DNA of 64,000 nt from Onishia taeanensis (GCF_900100755.1 NZ_FNCI01000010.1:1-64000); one strand, 5' to 3'. Positions 17,074-26,727 are shown, numbered from the stretch's first letter. Numbers and translations: made by a program. Notes: generated by a model not told the origin, from the letters alone.

Positions 17074-17295
17074 CAACTCGCCCTAGATAGCGCTCATATG
17101 CACTAGCCCCGGGCCGTCGTGCACAGGACAGTGGACGGCGCGCCGGCCCATGGCATGCCGCCGGACGATACGCCAGACTGAAGAAATAGCGAAGGGAAGG
17201 CAGCAGCCGATAGCCGCCGTACAAGAACCCGAGAGTCGAAAAATATAGCGCGAGCGAAATATCTGGCCGGCGCAGTCGCGCCGAAGGAGACGAAC

Positions 17296-17562
17296 ATGGC
17301 CGGTGGATGGTCGAGAGATGGCGCCGTGCAGGAGCAGATCGACAGCACGATAGAAGATGCCCTGGAACGCGCACGCAGTGAGCTTCCCCGTGGGGAAAGC
17401 CTCAAATACTGCGAGGAATGTGACGAAGCGATTCCACAGGCACGGCGCGAGGCGGTGCCGGGCGTGCGCCTGTGCATCAACTGCCAGAGCGAGCGCGACA
17501 AGCACCGCTCAGCAGTCAGCGGCTATAACCGTCGTGGCAGCAAGGATAGCCAGCTTCGCTAG
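17296..17562 (+). CDS. DksA/TraR-type C4 zinc finger protein (YbiI-like)
   Basis: 88 residues. A short helical N-terminus with QEQIDSTIEDALERARSEL is followed by YCEECDEAIPQARREAVPGVRLCINCQ, with the C-x2-C...C-x2-C zinc finger of the DksA/TraR family. It lacks the long coiled-coil with acidic tip used by full-size DksA to enter the RNA polymerase channel, so it belongs with the small YbiI-type proteins whose role is unclear. GAAGGAGACGAAC gives a good ribosome binding site. The preceding 220 bp hold no gene that I can see. Confidence 0.88.
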   Translation: MAGGWSRDGAVQEQIDSTIEDALERARSELPRGESLKYCEECDEAIPQARREAVPGVRLCINCQSERDKHRSAVSGYNRRGSKDSQLR

Positions 17563-17615
17563 GGTTGAACGACATAGGCGGCAAGGCAGGCCAAACCGCC
17601 AATACCGGGCCGGGG

Positions 17616-18530
17616 CTAGTCGCCGCCTGACACGGCCTGTCGCACCCTGAGCTCCAATCGCCGCTCATAAAGCCCCTTGGCCACCAGGGTGCCCAGCACC
17701 AGGGCGCCGCCGACGAAGGCGATGGGCGTGGGGCGCTCGCCGAGAATGCCCCACGCCCATAGCGTGCCCACCACTACTTCAAGCAGTAGTAGCAGCCCCA
17801 CCTCGGCGGCGGGCAAGTACAGCGGCCCGCGCTGCAACAGCGTCACGCCCAACGGCACGATCCCCAGACACAGCCCCACGATCATCAATAAGCGCTCGCC
17901 ATCCGGCAGCGCAAGCTCGCCCCCGGCACTGGCCACCAGCGCGCCACCCAGCCCCACGATCAGCCCCGCGAAGGTCAGCATCGGGCTCATGTCCACGCCC
18001 GGCCGGCGGCGACACAGAGTAAAGTTCAGCGCCAGGGTTGTGGCCGCCAGCAGGGCAAAGCCATTGCCCACCAGCGAGCCGGTGCCGGCGTCATCCGCCA
18101 CGATCATCGTGATGCCTGCCATACACACCCCGATCGCGAGCCAGGTGCGACGCGGCAGGCGCTCCTTGAGGATCACCCAGGAGAGCCCCGCCGCAATGAT
18201 CGACGACGAGGCGAGAATGATCAGCACATTGCCGGCGCGTGTGTACTGATTGCCGAGCACGAAACCACAGGTGGTCAGGCTGAACAGCAGCGCCACCATG
18301 ATGCCGGTGCCGCCGCAGCGTCGATAGGCTGCGACCGTATTGCGCCCGTGACGCGCCACCACCAGCAGCAGAAAGCCCAGCGCCGAGATCAGGCCTCGCC
18401 ACATCAGCATCTGCGCATCCGGCAGGTCGATCAGCTTGATCAGCAGTGCATCAGGGGACATGACCAAGGCTCCGCCGCCCGTCAGCAGCAAGCCCTGTTG
18501 GCGGTATGAGAGCCCCGGGTGAACAGGCAT
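17616..18530 (-). CDS. EamA/DMT-family transporter
   Basis: 304 residues from the ATG at 18530, chosen because AGAGGT stands 7 bases before it; an upstream start adds 13 polar residues. Ten hydrophobic segments in two EamA repeats, with MLMWRGLISALGFLLL in the first half and LLEVVVGTLWAWGILGERPTPIAFVGGALVL in the second, where the ...GE.P... motif is typical. Likely an exporter or importer of small metabolites in the inner membrane; substrate unknown. It is convergent with the zinc finger gene and divergent from ftsH. Confidence 0.87.
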   Translation of the reverse strand: MPVHPGLSYRQQGLLLTGGGALVMSPDALLIKLIDLPDAQMLMWRGLISALGFLLLVVARHGRNTVAAYRRCGGTGIMVALLFSLTTCGFVLGNQYTRAGNVLIILASSSIIAAGLSWVILKERLPRRTWLAIGVCMAGITMIVADDAGTGSLVGNGFALLAATTLALNFTLCRRRPGVDMSPMLTFAGLIVGLGGALVASAGGELALPDGERLLMIVGLCLGIVPLGVTLLQRGPLYLPAAEVGLLLLLEVVVGTLWAWGILGERPTPIAFVGGALVLGTLVAKGLYERRLELRVRQAVSGGD

Positions 18531-18837
18531 GGAAAGACCTCTTGGATTCAGTAAGAAACGCCACTGCAAGGGCGCTCATCACGCCGGCCGTCAAGCCGCA
18601 ACGACCGTGTCCATTAGTGGCGGTCAGACGGTGGCCGCGTGAAGGAAAGGCCAGTTAAGCGAACCCGCATGTGGATTGCAAAGGCAGTGGCGCGCATCCG
18701 ACGTGTAAAACCCTGCGCTGGATCAAGCCGGGTGTGCCGTGGCACAGCGTAGGATGACTACACTAAGAGACATTGGCCTGCTAGCGGGGCAGGCTGTCCT
18801 GCGACTCGCAGAGCCGCACGGCGTGACGGGGTGTCGC

Positions 18838-20727
18838 ATGGAAAAGAAGCACCAGATCAACCTAACTTACGTGATCGTCGCCTTTCTGGCCGTGATGGCC
18901 TTCCAGAGCCTGATCAGCCACCAGCGCACCACGGAGTCGATCCCCTATTCCCGGTTTACCCAGATGCTGGATAACGGTGAGATCGCCACGGTGGAAATTG
19001 GCGAGGACCGTATCACCGGCACCTATCGGAATCCGCACGACGATGGCAGCACCGGCTTCAGCACCCGTCCCGTCGACCCGACTCTGGCCGACAAGCTTGC
19101 CAAATACGATGTGACCTACACCGGAGCGGCCAAGAACACCTTCCTGACCATCCTACTGTCCTGGATGGTACCCCTACTGTTCTTCATCCTGGTCTGGAGC
19201 TTCCTGATTCGACGCATGTCCGGTAGCCAGGGGCTCGGCGGGATGATGACGCTAGGCAAGTCCAAGGCCAAGGTGTACGTCGAGACCGAGACCAGGGTGA
19301 CCTTCAAGGACGTCGCCGGCGTGGACGAGGCCAAGGACGAACTCAAGGAAGTGGTCGATTTCCTGCGCGACCCGCAGCGCTATGGCCGCCTGGGGGCGCA
19401 CATCCCCAAGGGCATCCTGCTGGTCGGGCCACCGGGCACTGGCAAGACGCTGCTGGCCAGGGCGGTGGCGGGTGAAGCCGGCGTGCCCTTCTTCTCGATC
19501 TCTGGTTCCGAATTCGTCGAGATGTTCGTCGGTATCGGCGCCGCGCGGGTGCGCGACCTCTTCGAGCAGGCCGCCAAGGCCAAGCCCTGCATCATCTTCA
19601 TCGATGAACTGGATGCGCTGGGTCGGGCCCGAGGGCCGAGCGTGATGGGCGGCCAGGACGAGAAGGAGCAGACGCTGAATCAGCTGTTAGCGGAGCTAGA
19701 CGGATTCGACCCCTCCGAGGGCATCGTGCTGCTGGCCGCCACCAACCGCCCGGAAATTCTGGACCCTGCGTTGCTACGCGCCGGACGCTTCGACCGTCAG
19801 GTATTGGTCGACCGCCCGGAGCGGAGCGGCCGCCGCGCAATTCTCGACGTCCATATCGACAAGGTGCGGCACCTGGCCCCGGACGTGGACCTGGACCATC
19901 TCGCCGCACTAACGCCGGGTTTCACCGGCGCCGATCTGGCCAACCTGGTCAACGAGGCGGCGCTGCTGGCGACCCGCCACGACAGCGACCAAGTCAGCAT
20001 GGAAGACTTCACCAATGCCATCGAGCGCATCGTGGCAGGGCTCGAAAAGAAGAGCCGCTTGCTCAACGCTCATGAGCGCGAAGTGGTGGCTCACCATGAG
20101 ATGGGCCACGCCCTGGTGGCCTCGGCGCTGCCGGGCATGGATCCGGTCCACAAGGTGTCGATCATTCCACGCGGTGTGGGGGCGCTGGGCTACACCATGC
20201 AGCGCCCCACCGAGGACCGTTTCCTGCAAACCACCGGCGAGCTCAAGGACCGCATGACGGTGCTGATGGGCGGCCGCGCCGCGGAGCGGCTGATCTTCGG
20301 TGAGATTTCCACCGGTGCCGCCGACGACCTGGCCAAGGCCACCGAGATCGCCCGTCACATGGCGACCCGCTTCGGCATGACCGCTGAGACCGGTCAGGTG
20401 GTCTACGAGCAGGAGCGCCAGGCCTTCCTCGGCGACACCTATGGCACCCTGAGCCCGCGCAGCTATTCAGAGGCCACGGCGCGGGAAATAGATCTCGAGG
20501 TACGCGCCCTGATCGAGGCCGCCTACGAAGAGGCCCAGCGCATCCTCACGGGACGCCTAGACGCCCTAAAAGAGGGCGCGGCCCTGCTTCTAGAACGCGA
20601 GACCCTGATCGCTGACGATTTCCCCGCCATCAAGGCGCAAGGCGATGAGACACCCAAGGCCCAGGCGGCACCGCTGCCGTCCAGGACACTCCGCCACCCC
20701 GAGGCGAACCGCGATGTGCCAAGCTGA
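18838..20727 (+). CDS. FtsH-type membrane AAA+ zinc protease (accessory paralogue)
   Basis: 629 residues from [12 protein letters not shown]; an in-frame GTG 99 bases upstream would add an unusual N-terminus. Two transmembrane segments (about 8-26 and 101-123) flank a periplasmic region. The AAA+ module has GPPGTGKT (197-204), IIFIDELDA and the pore/second-region sequence [17 protein letters not shown]; the zinc protease site is HEMGH (420-424), where most FtsH proteins have HEAGH. Ligands are intact. Its neighbours are not rlmE and folP, which flank the housekeeping ftsH in related bacteria, so it is probably an extra copy. Its 3' end overlaps the PHA synthase gene by 14 bp, suggesting coupled translation. 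Confidence 0.9.
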   Translation: MEKKHQINLTYVIVAFLAVMAFQSLISHQRTTESIPYSRFTQMLDNGEIATVEIGEDRITGTYRNPHDDGSTGFSTRPVDPTLADKLAKYDVTYTGAAKNTFLTILLSWMVPLLFFILVWSFLIRRMSGSQGLGGMMTLGKSKAKVYVETETRVTFKDVAGVDEAKDELKEVVDFLRDPQRYGRLGAHIPKGILLVGPPGTGKTLLARAVAGEAGVPFFSISGSEFVEMFVGIGAARVRDLFEQAAKAKPCIIFIDELDALGRARGPSVMGGQDEKEQTLNQLLAELDGFDPSEGIVLLAATNRPEILDPALLRAGRFDRQVLVDRPERSGRRAILDVHIDKVRHLAPDVDLDHLAALTPGFTGADLANLVNEAALLATRHDSDQVSMEDFTNAIERIVAGLEKKSRLLNAHEREVVAHHEMGHALVASALPGMDPVHKVSIIPRGVGALGYTMQRPTEDRFLQTTGELKDRMTVLMGGRAAERLIFGEISTGAADDLAKATEIARHMATRFGMTAETGQVVYEQERQAFLGDTYGTLSPRSYSEATAREIDLEVRALIEAAYEEAQRILTGRLDALKEGAALLLERETLIADDFPAIKAQGDETPKAQAAPLPSRTLRHPEANRDVPS

Positions 20728-22450
20728 CAGGAAGGCCAGCCTTGAGGAAAGCACCGACCGTTTGATGCGGGCATCGCTGGCGCGGCTGACCTTCGGTCTC
20801 TCGCCGGCGGCAGTGATCCTGACCTACGTCGATTGGCTGACCAGCGTGGCGATGTCACCCGGCAAGCAGGCGACCCTTACGCGCAAGGCGTTAGACAAGC
20901 AGATTAGGCTGGCGATCTGGGCCAGCCAGTCGGCTCTCGATGCCAAGGCCGCGCCCTGCATTGAGCCTCTGCCTCAGGATCGGCGCTTCCGCGACCCGGC
21001 CTGGCGACGCTTCCCCTATAACCTTATCTACCAGTCGTTCCTGCTGCAGCAGCAGTGGTGGTGCAACGCCACCACCGGCCTTGCTGGCCTGTCACCGCAC
21101 CACGAGCAGGCGCTCGAGTTCGGCGCGCGCCAGCTGCTCGACATGGTGTCTCCCGCCAACTTCCCGCTCACCAACCCGCGGGTGCTGGACAAGACACTGG
21201 CAACCGGCGGCGCCAACCTGATCAAGGGGACCGAGCAGTTCCTCGATGACTGGCAACGTCAGCTGCTGGGCCAGGGGCCGGCCGGGGCGGAGCAGTTCGT
21301 GCCCGGGCAGGCGGTGGCCGTGACGCCGGGCAAGGTGATCTATCGCAATGACCTGATCGAGCTGATCCAGTACGCGCCCTCAACGGACCAGGTGCACCCC
21401 GAGCCGGTGCTGATCGTGCCGGCCTGGATCATGAAGTACTACATCCTCGATCTTTCGCCAGATAACTCGCTGGTACGCTACCTGGTCGGCAAGGGCCATA
21501 CGGTGTTCATGATCTCCTGGCGCAACCCGAGCGGCGAGGATCGCGACCTCGGGCTCGACGACTACCGGCGCTTGGGAATCGTGGACAGCCTCACGGTGAT
21601 CGAGGCGGTTTGCCCCGGCGTACCGGTGCATGGCGTCGGCTACTGCCTAGGCGGTACCCTGCTGGCCATCACTGGCGCGAGCCTGGCCCGCGATGGCGAT
21701 CATCGCCTGGCCTCGATGACGCTGTTCGCCGCCCAGACCGACTTTAGCGAGGCCGGCGAGCTGATGCTGTTCATCGACGACAAGCAGCTCTCCTTCCTCG
21801 AGGACACCATGTGGGCCCAGGGCGTGCTCGATACCAAGCAAATGGCCGGCGCTTTTCAGCTGCTACGCTCCAACGACCTGATCTGGTCGCGCCTGGTCAA
21901 CGAGTACCTGCTGGGCGAGCACCGCCCTCTCATCGACCTGATGGCCTGGAACGCCGATGCCACCCGCATGCCCTACCGCATGCACAGCGAATACCTGCGT
22001 CAGCTATTCCTCGATAACGACCTCGCCGAGGGTCGCTTCAAGGTCGCAGGCCGCCCAGTAACGGTCAGCGACATCCGAGTGCCGATCTTCGCGGTGGGCA
22101 CCGAGTGGGACCATGTGGCGCCCTGGCGCTCGACCTACAAGATTCACCTGCTCGCCGACACTCATGAGCTCACCTTCCTGCTGACCAGCGGCGGCCATAA
22201 CGTGGGCATCGTCTGTCCGCCCATCGATACCCGGTGCCACTACCGCATGGCCACCGTCACCGAGGGCGACGCCTATGTCGACCCGGAGACCTGGCTTTTT
22301 CGCACGCCAGAACACGCCGGCTCCTGGTGGCCCGCCTGGCAGGGTTGGCTGGCGGCACATTCCGGCGCTGCTCAGACACCGCCCTCGATGGGGTCGACCG
22401 ACTATCCCGCGCTGGACGATGCCCCCGGGCGCTATGTATTGATGGACTAA
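20714..22450 (+). CDS. phaC: Polyhydroxyalkanoate synthase PhaC (class I-like)
   Basis: 578 residues if read from the ATG at 20714, inside the end of the FtsH gene. The N-terminal PhaC region (FNYNLIYQ-like PYNLIYQSFLLQQQWW, NPRVLDKTLATGG) precedes an alpha/beta hydrolase domain. The lipase-like box GYCLGG carries the catalytic Cys311; the Asp is in FAVGTEWDHVAPW and the His in SGGHNVGIV. It polymerises 3-hydroxyacyl-CoA into storage polyester on granules. No phaA, phaB or phasin gene is nearby, so this is an isolated copy tied to the protease gene. Later starts (for example residue 19) are possible. Confidence 0.88.
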   Translation: MCQADRKASLEESTDRLMRASLARLTFGLSPAAVILTYVDWLTSVAMSPGKQATLTRKALDKQIRLAIWASQSALDAKAAPCIEPLPQDRRFRDPAWRRFPYNLIYQSFLLQQQWWCNATTGLAGLSPHHEQALEFGARQLLDMVSPANFPLTNPRVLDKTLATGGANLIKGTEQFLDDWQRQLLGQGPAGAEQFVPGQAVAVTPGKVIYRNDLIELIQYAPSTDQVHPEPVLIVPAWIMKYYILDLSPDNSLVRYLVGKGHTVFMISWRNPSGEDRDLGLDDYRRLGIVDSLTVIEAVCPGVPVHGVGYCLGGTLLAITGASLARDGDHRLASMTLFAAQTDFSEAGELMLFIDDKQLSFLEDTMWAQGVLDTKQMAGAFQLLRSNDLIWSRLVNEYLLGEHRPLIDLMAWNADATRMPYRMHSEYLRQLFLDNDLAEGRFKVAGRPVTVSDIRVPIFAVGTEWDHVAPWRSTYKIHLLADTHELTFLLTSGGHNVGIVCPPIDTRCHYRMATVTEGDAYVDPETWLFRTPEHAGSWWPAWQGWLAAHSGAAQTPPSMGSTDYPALDDAPGRYVLMD

Positions 22451-22624
22451 TCATCAAACCGATGTGCAGTGCCCCGGCACACGAAGTTGAGAAATCGAGG
22501 GAATCATTGCTGTCGACATGGGCGGGAATAACCTCTGGCGCCCCTGTCCCGCCCCGTTGCATCATGCGCCGTTCGGCCCCATGTTAGACTGCAACGATTT
22601 ACTCTGGCGGGAGCCCCGGCACAC

Positions 22625-24196
22625 ATGTCCTTAGAAGATCTCCACCTGACGCTGCGCAATCTCACCCTGGACGACTACCCTCAGCTCAAAACGCTGATGG
22701 ACCGCGTCTATCACGACATCGGCGGCGCCTGGCCCCAGCGCACCATAGAGCGGCTAGTCAGCGAATTCCCCGAAGGACAGATCGTCATCGAGGACGACGA
22801 GACCCTGGTTGGCGTGGCGCTAACCGCCCGGGTCGACTACGAGGAATTTTCCAACCCGCACCGCTACGACGACCTGATGGATCAGCGGGAGATCATCCTC
22901 AACGCCCCCGACGGCGATGCCATGTACGGCCTGGATGTGCTGATCGACCCGGCCTACCGCGGCTACCGGCTCGGCCGGCGCCTCTACGAAGCGCGCAAGG
23001 ACCTCTGCAAATCATTGAATATGCGCGCCATTCTTGCCGGCGGCCGCATCCCCAACTACCACCAGTATGCAAGCGAGATGGCGCCGGCCGAGTACCTGGA
23101 TCAGGTCTCGCGCAAGGAGATCTACGACCCGATTCTTTCCTTCCAGCTGGCCAACGACTTTCAGGTCAAGCGACTGCTGCGCAAGTATTTGCCGGAAGAT
23201 GAAAAGTCTCAGGGCTACGCGACCCTGCTCGAGTGGAATAACATTCTCTTCGAACCTGCGGAATCGGTGCTGGATAGCCGCAAGACCCAAGTTCGGGTCG
23301 GGGCGGTACAGTGGCAGATGCGCGAATTTTCCTCGGTGGAAGCGGTCCTGCAACAGGCCGAATACTTCGTCGATGCGCTTTCCGATTACCAGAGCGACTT
23401 CGCGGTATTTCCGGAGCTATTCAACGCTCCGCTGATGGGCTTGCAGGACCGCGCCGCCCAGCAAGACCAAATCGAGGCGATCCGTTTTCTGGCCGGCTTC
23501 ACCGATCGCTTCAAGACCGAGCTATCGCGCATGGCGGTGTCCTACAACATCAACATCGTCGCCGGCTCGATGATCGAGGAGCGGGAAGACGGCAACCTTT
23601 ATAACATCGCCTACCTCTTTCACCGCGACGGCGACATCGAAGCCCAGGCCAAGCTTCACATCACCCCGCAGGAGCGCCGCGACTGGATCATCGAGGGCGG
23701 CGATGATCTGCGAGTGTTCGACACCGACGCAGGACGGATCGGCATCCTGATCTGCTATGACGTCGAGTTTCCAGAACTCTCGCGGCTGCTCGCCGATCAG
23801 GACATGGACATCCTCTTCGTGCCCTTCTGGACCGACACCAAGAATGGTTATCTGAGGGTGCGCCACTGCTCCCAGGCCCGCGCTATCGAGAACGAGTGCT
23901 ACGTCGTGCTGTGCGGCAGCGTCGGTAACGTGCCTTCCATCGAGAACATGGAGATCCAGTACGCTCAGTCCTCGGTGTTCTCTCCCTCGGACTTCGCCTT
24001 CCCCCACGACGCCGTGCTGGCCGAGACAACACCCAACACCGAGATGATCATGTTCTCGGATCTCGACCTGAAGCGACTCACGGTGGTACGCAACGAAGGT
24101 TCGGTGACCAATCTCAAGGACCGCCGCAAGGACCTCTTCGACCTGCGTTGGCGCGACTGGTCATGGAAGTCCGGATCCCGCCAGGAGGACAGCTGA
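22625..24196 (+). CDS. GNAT acetyltransferase-nitrilase fusion protein
   Basis: 523 residues. Residues about 8-200 are a GNAT domain with YGLDVLIDPAYRGYRLGRRLYEARKDL as the acetyl-CoA loop. Residues about 220-510 are a carbon-nitrogen hydrolase with the Glu in FPELF, the Lys in AKLHITPQER and the nucleophile Cys in ILICYDVEFPE. This two-domain layout is known in uncharacterised bacterial proteins such as B. subtilis YhcX. The likely combination is amide hydrolysis linked to N-acylation, but no substrate is established. It ends 3 bp before the MtfA-like gene, so the two are probably co-transcribed. Confidence 0.9.
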   Translation: MSLEDLHLTLRNLTLDDYPQLKTLMDRVYHDIGGAWPQRTIERLVSEFPEGQIVIEDDETLVGVALTARVDYEEFSNPHRYDDLMDQREIILNAPDGDAMYGLDVLIDPAYRGYRLGRRLYEARKDLCKSLNMRAILAGGRIPNYHQYASEMAPAEYLDQVSRKEIYDPILSFQLANDFQVKRLLRKYLPEDEKSQGYATLLEWNNILFEPAESVLDSRKTQVRVGAVQWQMREFSSVEAVLQQAEYFVDALSDYQSDFAVFPELFNAPLMGLQDRAAQQDQIEAIRFLAGFTDRFKTELSRMAVSYNINIVAGSMIEEREDGNLYNIAYLFHRDGDIEAQAKLHITPQERRDWIIEGGDDLRVFDTDAGRIGILICYDVEFPELSRLLADQDMDILFVPFWTDTKNGYLRVRHCSQARAIENECYVVLCGSVGNVPSIENMEIQYAQSSVFSPSDFAFPHDAVLAETTPNTEMIMFSDLDLKRLTVVRNEGSVTNLKDRRKDLFDLRWRDWSWKSGSRQEDS

Positions 24197-24199
24197 GCC

Positions 24200-25006
24200 A
24201 TGCTCGAACGGTGGCGGAGCTGGCGTGCGGCACGTTTCAACGCCCGCCACCCCTTTCCCGAAGACACCTGGAGAGAGGCCCGGGCAAGGCTGCCCCTGCT
24301 GGCGGCCTTGAGCGATCAAGACGCCGAGCGGCTGGGCCAGCGCGCCTGGGGCTTCGTCCATGATAAACGGCTGTCACTGCACCCGGCCCTGGCCGATACG
24401 GCGTTTGACGAACCGGCCCGACTGGCACTGGCCGGCCAGGCGTGCCTGCTGACGCTGGGCTGGTCGCAGGCCGAGCATCAGGAAGCCTTCGCCAATGTGC
24501 ACGAGATCCTGATCCTGCCCGATGCCTTCCCGCGCCACGTCGAAGAAATGGATGAAGCCGGGGTGATGCATGAATACGCCGACCAGCGTGCCGGCGAGAC
24601 TTCTTTTCAGGGCCCGGTGGTCGTGGCCTACCCCGAACTGATGGCAAGCGGCGACTTCAGCGGCTTCAATGTGTTGATCCATGAGCTCGCCCACAAGCTC
24701 GACATGGGCAACTCGAGGGATGCCGACGGCTTCCCGCCGCTGCCGCGGGACATGGCCGCTAGTGAATGGCACCGGATTTTCACTGCGGTATGGGACGATC
24801 TTCAGGCGCATCTGGCGCGCGGTGAGGACACCCCCATTGACGACTATGCAGCCAGCCATCCTGGAGAATGTTTCGCCGTCTGCTGCGAGCATTTTTTCAG
24901 TGCCCCGGACCTGCTCGACAAGGCCTACCCAGCACTCTATTCGATGCTTTCCCGCTACTTTCAACAGGACCCGCTAGCACGCCTACCGAAACCCTGTCCC
25001 CCCTGA
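24200..25006 (+). CDS. mtfA: MtfA-family zinc peptidase
   Basis: 268 residues, the family's usual length. The signature HELAHKLDMGN near residue 161 supplies the HExxH zinc site, and ECFAVCCEHFFSAPDLL further on carries the third-ligand Glu region and the F-F-x-P motif seen in MtfA/YeeI proteins. E. coli MtfA binds Mlc and releases the glucose phosphotransferase gene; whether Mlc exists here is unknown. It starts 3 bp after the fusion gene, with AGGAGG at 24184-24189 before it. Confidence 0.88.
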   Translation: MLERWRSWRAARFNARHPFPEDTWREARARLPLLAALSDQDAERLGQRAWGFVHDKRLSLHPALADTAFDEPARLALAGQACLLTLGWSQAEHQEAFANVHEILILPDAFPRHVEEMDEAGVMHEYADQRAGETSFQGPVVVAYPELMASGDFSGFNVLIHELAHKLDMGNSRDADGFPPLPRDMAASEWHRIFTAVWDDLQAHLARGEDTPIDDYAASHPGECFAVCCEHFFSAPDLLDKAYPALYSMLSRYFQQDPLARLPKPCPP

Positions 25007-25552
25007 CCAGCGCTATCATCATGTCGCCGATAGACTCTCGAAGCCGTTCAAAGCGAGTGTTCGGCCAGGACTCAATGGACACCTCACAGCTACGTTGGGA
25101 GGCGTCACGGAGGCCAAGGCAAATTGTGGTCTGCCCATTAACGAAGCCTAGAAAATGGTTCGGAAAAACCGTTATTAATAGCGTCCTGTGAGGATGCTTG
25201 AAAAGCCCTAATAATCCCCTGATTCAGCCCCCGAGCCCCCCCGAAAAAGCCCTGAGATACTTCCTGTAAAACGTCTCGATGAAAGGCCAGGTTGGCAGCT
25301 TGGCAGCGGCACATGCCTCACCACGGGCCTAGTGACTGGCCATATGCTCTTGCAGCTTCTACTTTACGAAAAGCGATGCGGGTCATTGAGGCCAAGGCCG
25401 AAAGACAGGGGTGTCCATGAATTCAAGGACCTACTGACCACGTCATACTCACTCTCCTGATGGCTCCGGGTAACCTTAAGGCTCCTTTAAGGAAAAGCGC
25501 GCAAGGTACTTAGCCTGCTGCAAAGACTTTACGGAAGCAAAGAGACGTCATC
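25007..25552. other. Long intergenic region before the lipid glycosylation operon
   Basis: About 545 bp with no supported gene. It is lower in GC than its surroundings around 25130-25220. The only recognised element is the PmrA-type box at 25475-25491. A TACTTA at 25507-25512 could act as a -10 element 15 bp after the box. Confidence 0.5.
25475..25491 (+). promoter_or_regulatory. PmrA-type box (YTTAAK-N5-YTTAAK)
   Basis: CTTAAG, GCTCC and TTTAAG fit the PmrA consensus at every defined position. The site lies about 60 bp before the first gene of an operon related to polymyxin-resistance lipid A modification, which is the expected place and target. No pmrAB genes are in the window. Confidence 0.6.
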
Positions 25553-26371
25553 TTGAGTACACCGCTGGTATCGATCGTCATTCCTGCCAAGGATGAAGCA
25601 GGCAACCTGCCTGCGCTGCTCGACGAGGTCGACGCAGCTCTCGTCGGCACCGACTACGAGGTGCTGGTCGTCGACGATGCTTCCCAGGACGATTCCTGGG
25701 CCATGCTGACTCGCCGTGCCGCCGGAGATTCGCGACTGCGGCCCTTGCACCATGACAAGAGCGCCGGCCAGAGCACCTCCGTCTGGCAGGCCGCTCGCGC
25801 CGCCCGAGGCACTTGGCTCGCCACCCTCGACGGCGATGGGCAGAACGATCCTGCCGACCTGCCCAACCTGCTCGAACGCGCCCAGCGCGGCGACGTCACC
25901 CTGGTGGCCGGCCACCGCACCACGCGCCGCGACGACTGGCTCAAGCGGCTGTCGTCTCGGGTTGCCAACAAGGTGCGTACAGCCCTGCTCAAGGACGACA
26001 CCCCGGATACCGGCTGCGGCCTCAAGGTGATCCATCGCGATGCCTTCCTGGCACTGCCCTACTTCAATCACATGCACCGTTTTCTGCCGGCCCTGGTGCA
26101 GGCTCAAGGCGGTCGCTGCGTATCGGTACCGGTCAATCATCGCCCTCGCGGAGCCGGCGAGTCCCATTACGGCCTCAACAACCGTTTGTGGGCCGGGCTG
26201 CTCGATATCCTCGGGGTGATGTGGCTGCGCAAGCGCACGCGCCTGCCGGCACCGCTGACGGCTTTCGACGCAAGCCCCGGGGAGGTGTCAAAGCCGGCTG
26301 CCGCTCATTCAAGTCATCAACGCTTGGGGGCTGACTCTGCCGCGGCTTCCCTGCGAGAAGCCTCACGATGA
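25553..26371 (+). CDS. GT2 polyprenyl-phosphate glycosyltransferase (ArnC/DPM1-like)
   Basis: 272 residues, apparently from a TTG start; STPLVSIVIPAKDEAGNLP follows at once, so little N-terminus is missing. The GT2 core is clear: VVDDASQDDSW, TLDGDGQNDPAD with the metal-binding Asp pair, and DTGCGLKVIHRDAFL. It lacks the two C-terminal transmembrane helices of ArnC, as in soluble DPM1-type enzymes, and ends in a polar Ala/Ser tail. It should transfer a sugar from a nucleotide donor to a polyprenyl phosphate on the cytosolic side. It is the first gene of the operon and overlaps the next by 4 bp. Confidence 0.85.
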   Translation: MSTPLVSIVIPAKDEAGNLPALLDEVDAALVGTDYEVLVVDDASQDDSWAMLTRRAAGDSRLRPLHHDKSAGQSTSVWQAARAARGTWLATLDGDGQNDPADLPNLLERAQRGDVTLVAGHRTTRRDDWLKRLSSRVANKVRTALLKDDTPDTGCGLKVIHRDAFLALPYFNHMHRFLPALVQAQGGRCVSVPVNHRPRGAGESHYGLNNRLWAGLLDILGVMWLRKRTRLPAPLTAFDASPGEVSKPAAAHSSHQRLGADSAAASLREASR

Positions 26372-26655
26372 GCACCGAATGGCTATGGATCGGCATTGGC
26401 TTTCTCGGCCAAGCCATGTTCTCGGGACGCTTTCTGGTGCAGTGGTTGGCCAGCGAGCGGGCCAAACGCAGCGTGGTTCCCGTGGCGTTTTGGTTCTTCA
26501 GCCTTGCCGGTGGCGTCACGCTGCTGGCCTACGCCATCTATCGCCAGGATCCGGTCTTCATCGCCGGACAGGGCGCTGGCCTGCTGATCTATACCCGCAA
26601 TTTGATGCTGATCCGTCGCGAGGCCAAGGCTTTGTCGGAGTCCGAGTCGGCCTAG
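26368..26655 (+). CDS. LAB_N-domain small membrane protein
   Basis: 95 residues with three hydrophobic segments. WLWIGIGFLGQAMFSGRFLVQWLASERAKRSVVPVAFWFFSLAGG is the complete LAB_N signature (lipid-A-disaccharide synthase N-terminal-like), found as an independent small protein beside polyprenyl-phosphate glycosyltransferases. Its role is not established; it may anchor the soluble GT2 enzyme or help flip the lipid-linked sugar. The ATGA overlap with the previous gene indicates translational coupling. Confidence 0.88.
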   Translation: MSTEWLWIGIGFLGQAMFSGRFLVQWLASERAKRSVVPVAFWFFSLAGGVTLLAYAIYRQDPVFIAGQGAGLLIYTRNLMLIRREAKALSESESA

Positions 26656-26727
26656 CCCTATCTAGATAGCCCTGATCTAGCGAGCCTTGCTCTAGCTAGT
26701 CCTGACCGACTGAGTTCTGAATCACGC
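26654..26727 (+). repeat. Degenerate 15-bp tandem repeat after the LAB_N stop codon
   Basis: About five units with the pattern AGCCCTGATCTAGCN: 26654-26667 (one base short), 26668-26682, 26683-26697, 26698-26712 and a weak fifth. The array starts in the LAB_N stop codon and fills most of the spacer before the ArnT-like gene. Confidence 0.7.

Noticed and set aside
18838-20727. Housekeeping ftsH
   Set aside because: The expected rlmE and folP/glmM neighbours are missing and the protease motif is atypical, so a paralogue is more likely.
26654-26727. Possible CRISPR or integration site in the short repeat array
   Set aside because: Units are contiguous, only 15 bp and degenerate, with no spacers and no cas or integrase genes.
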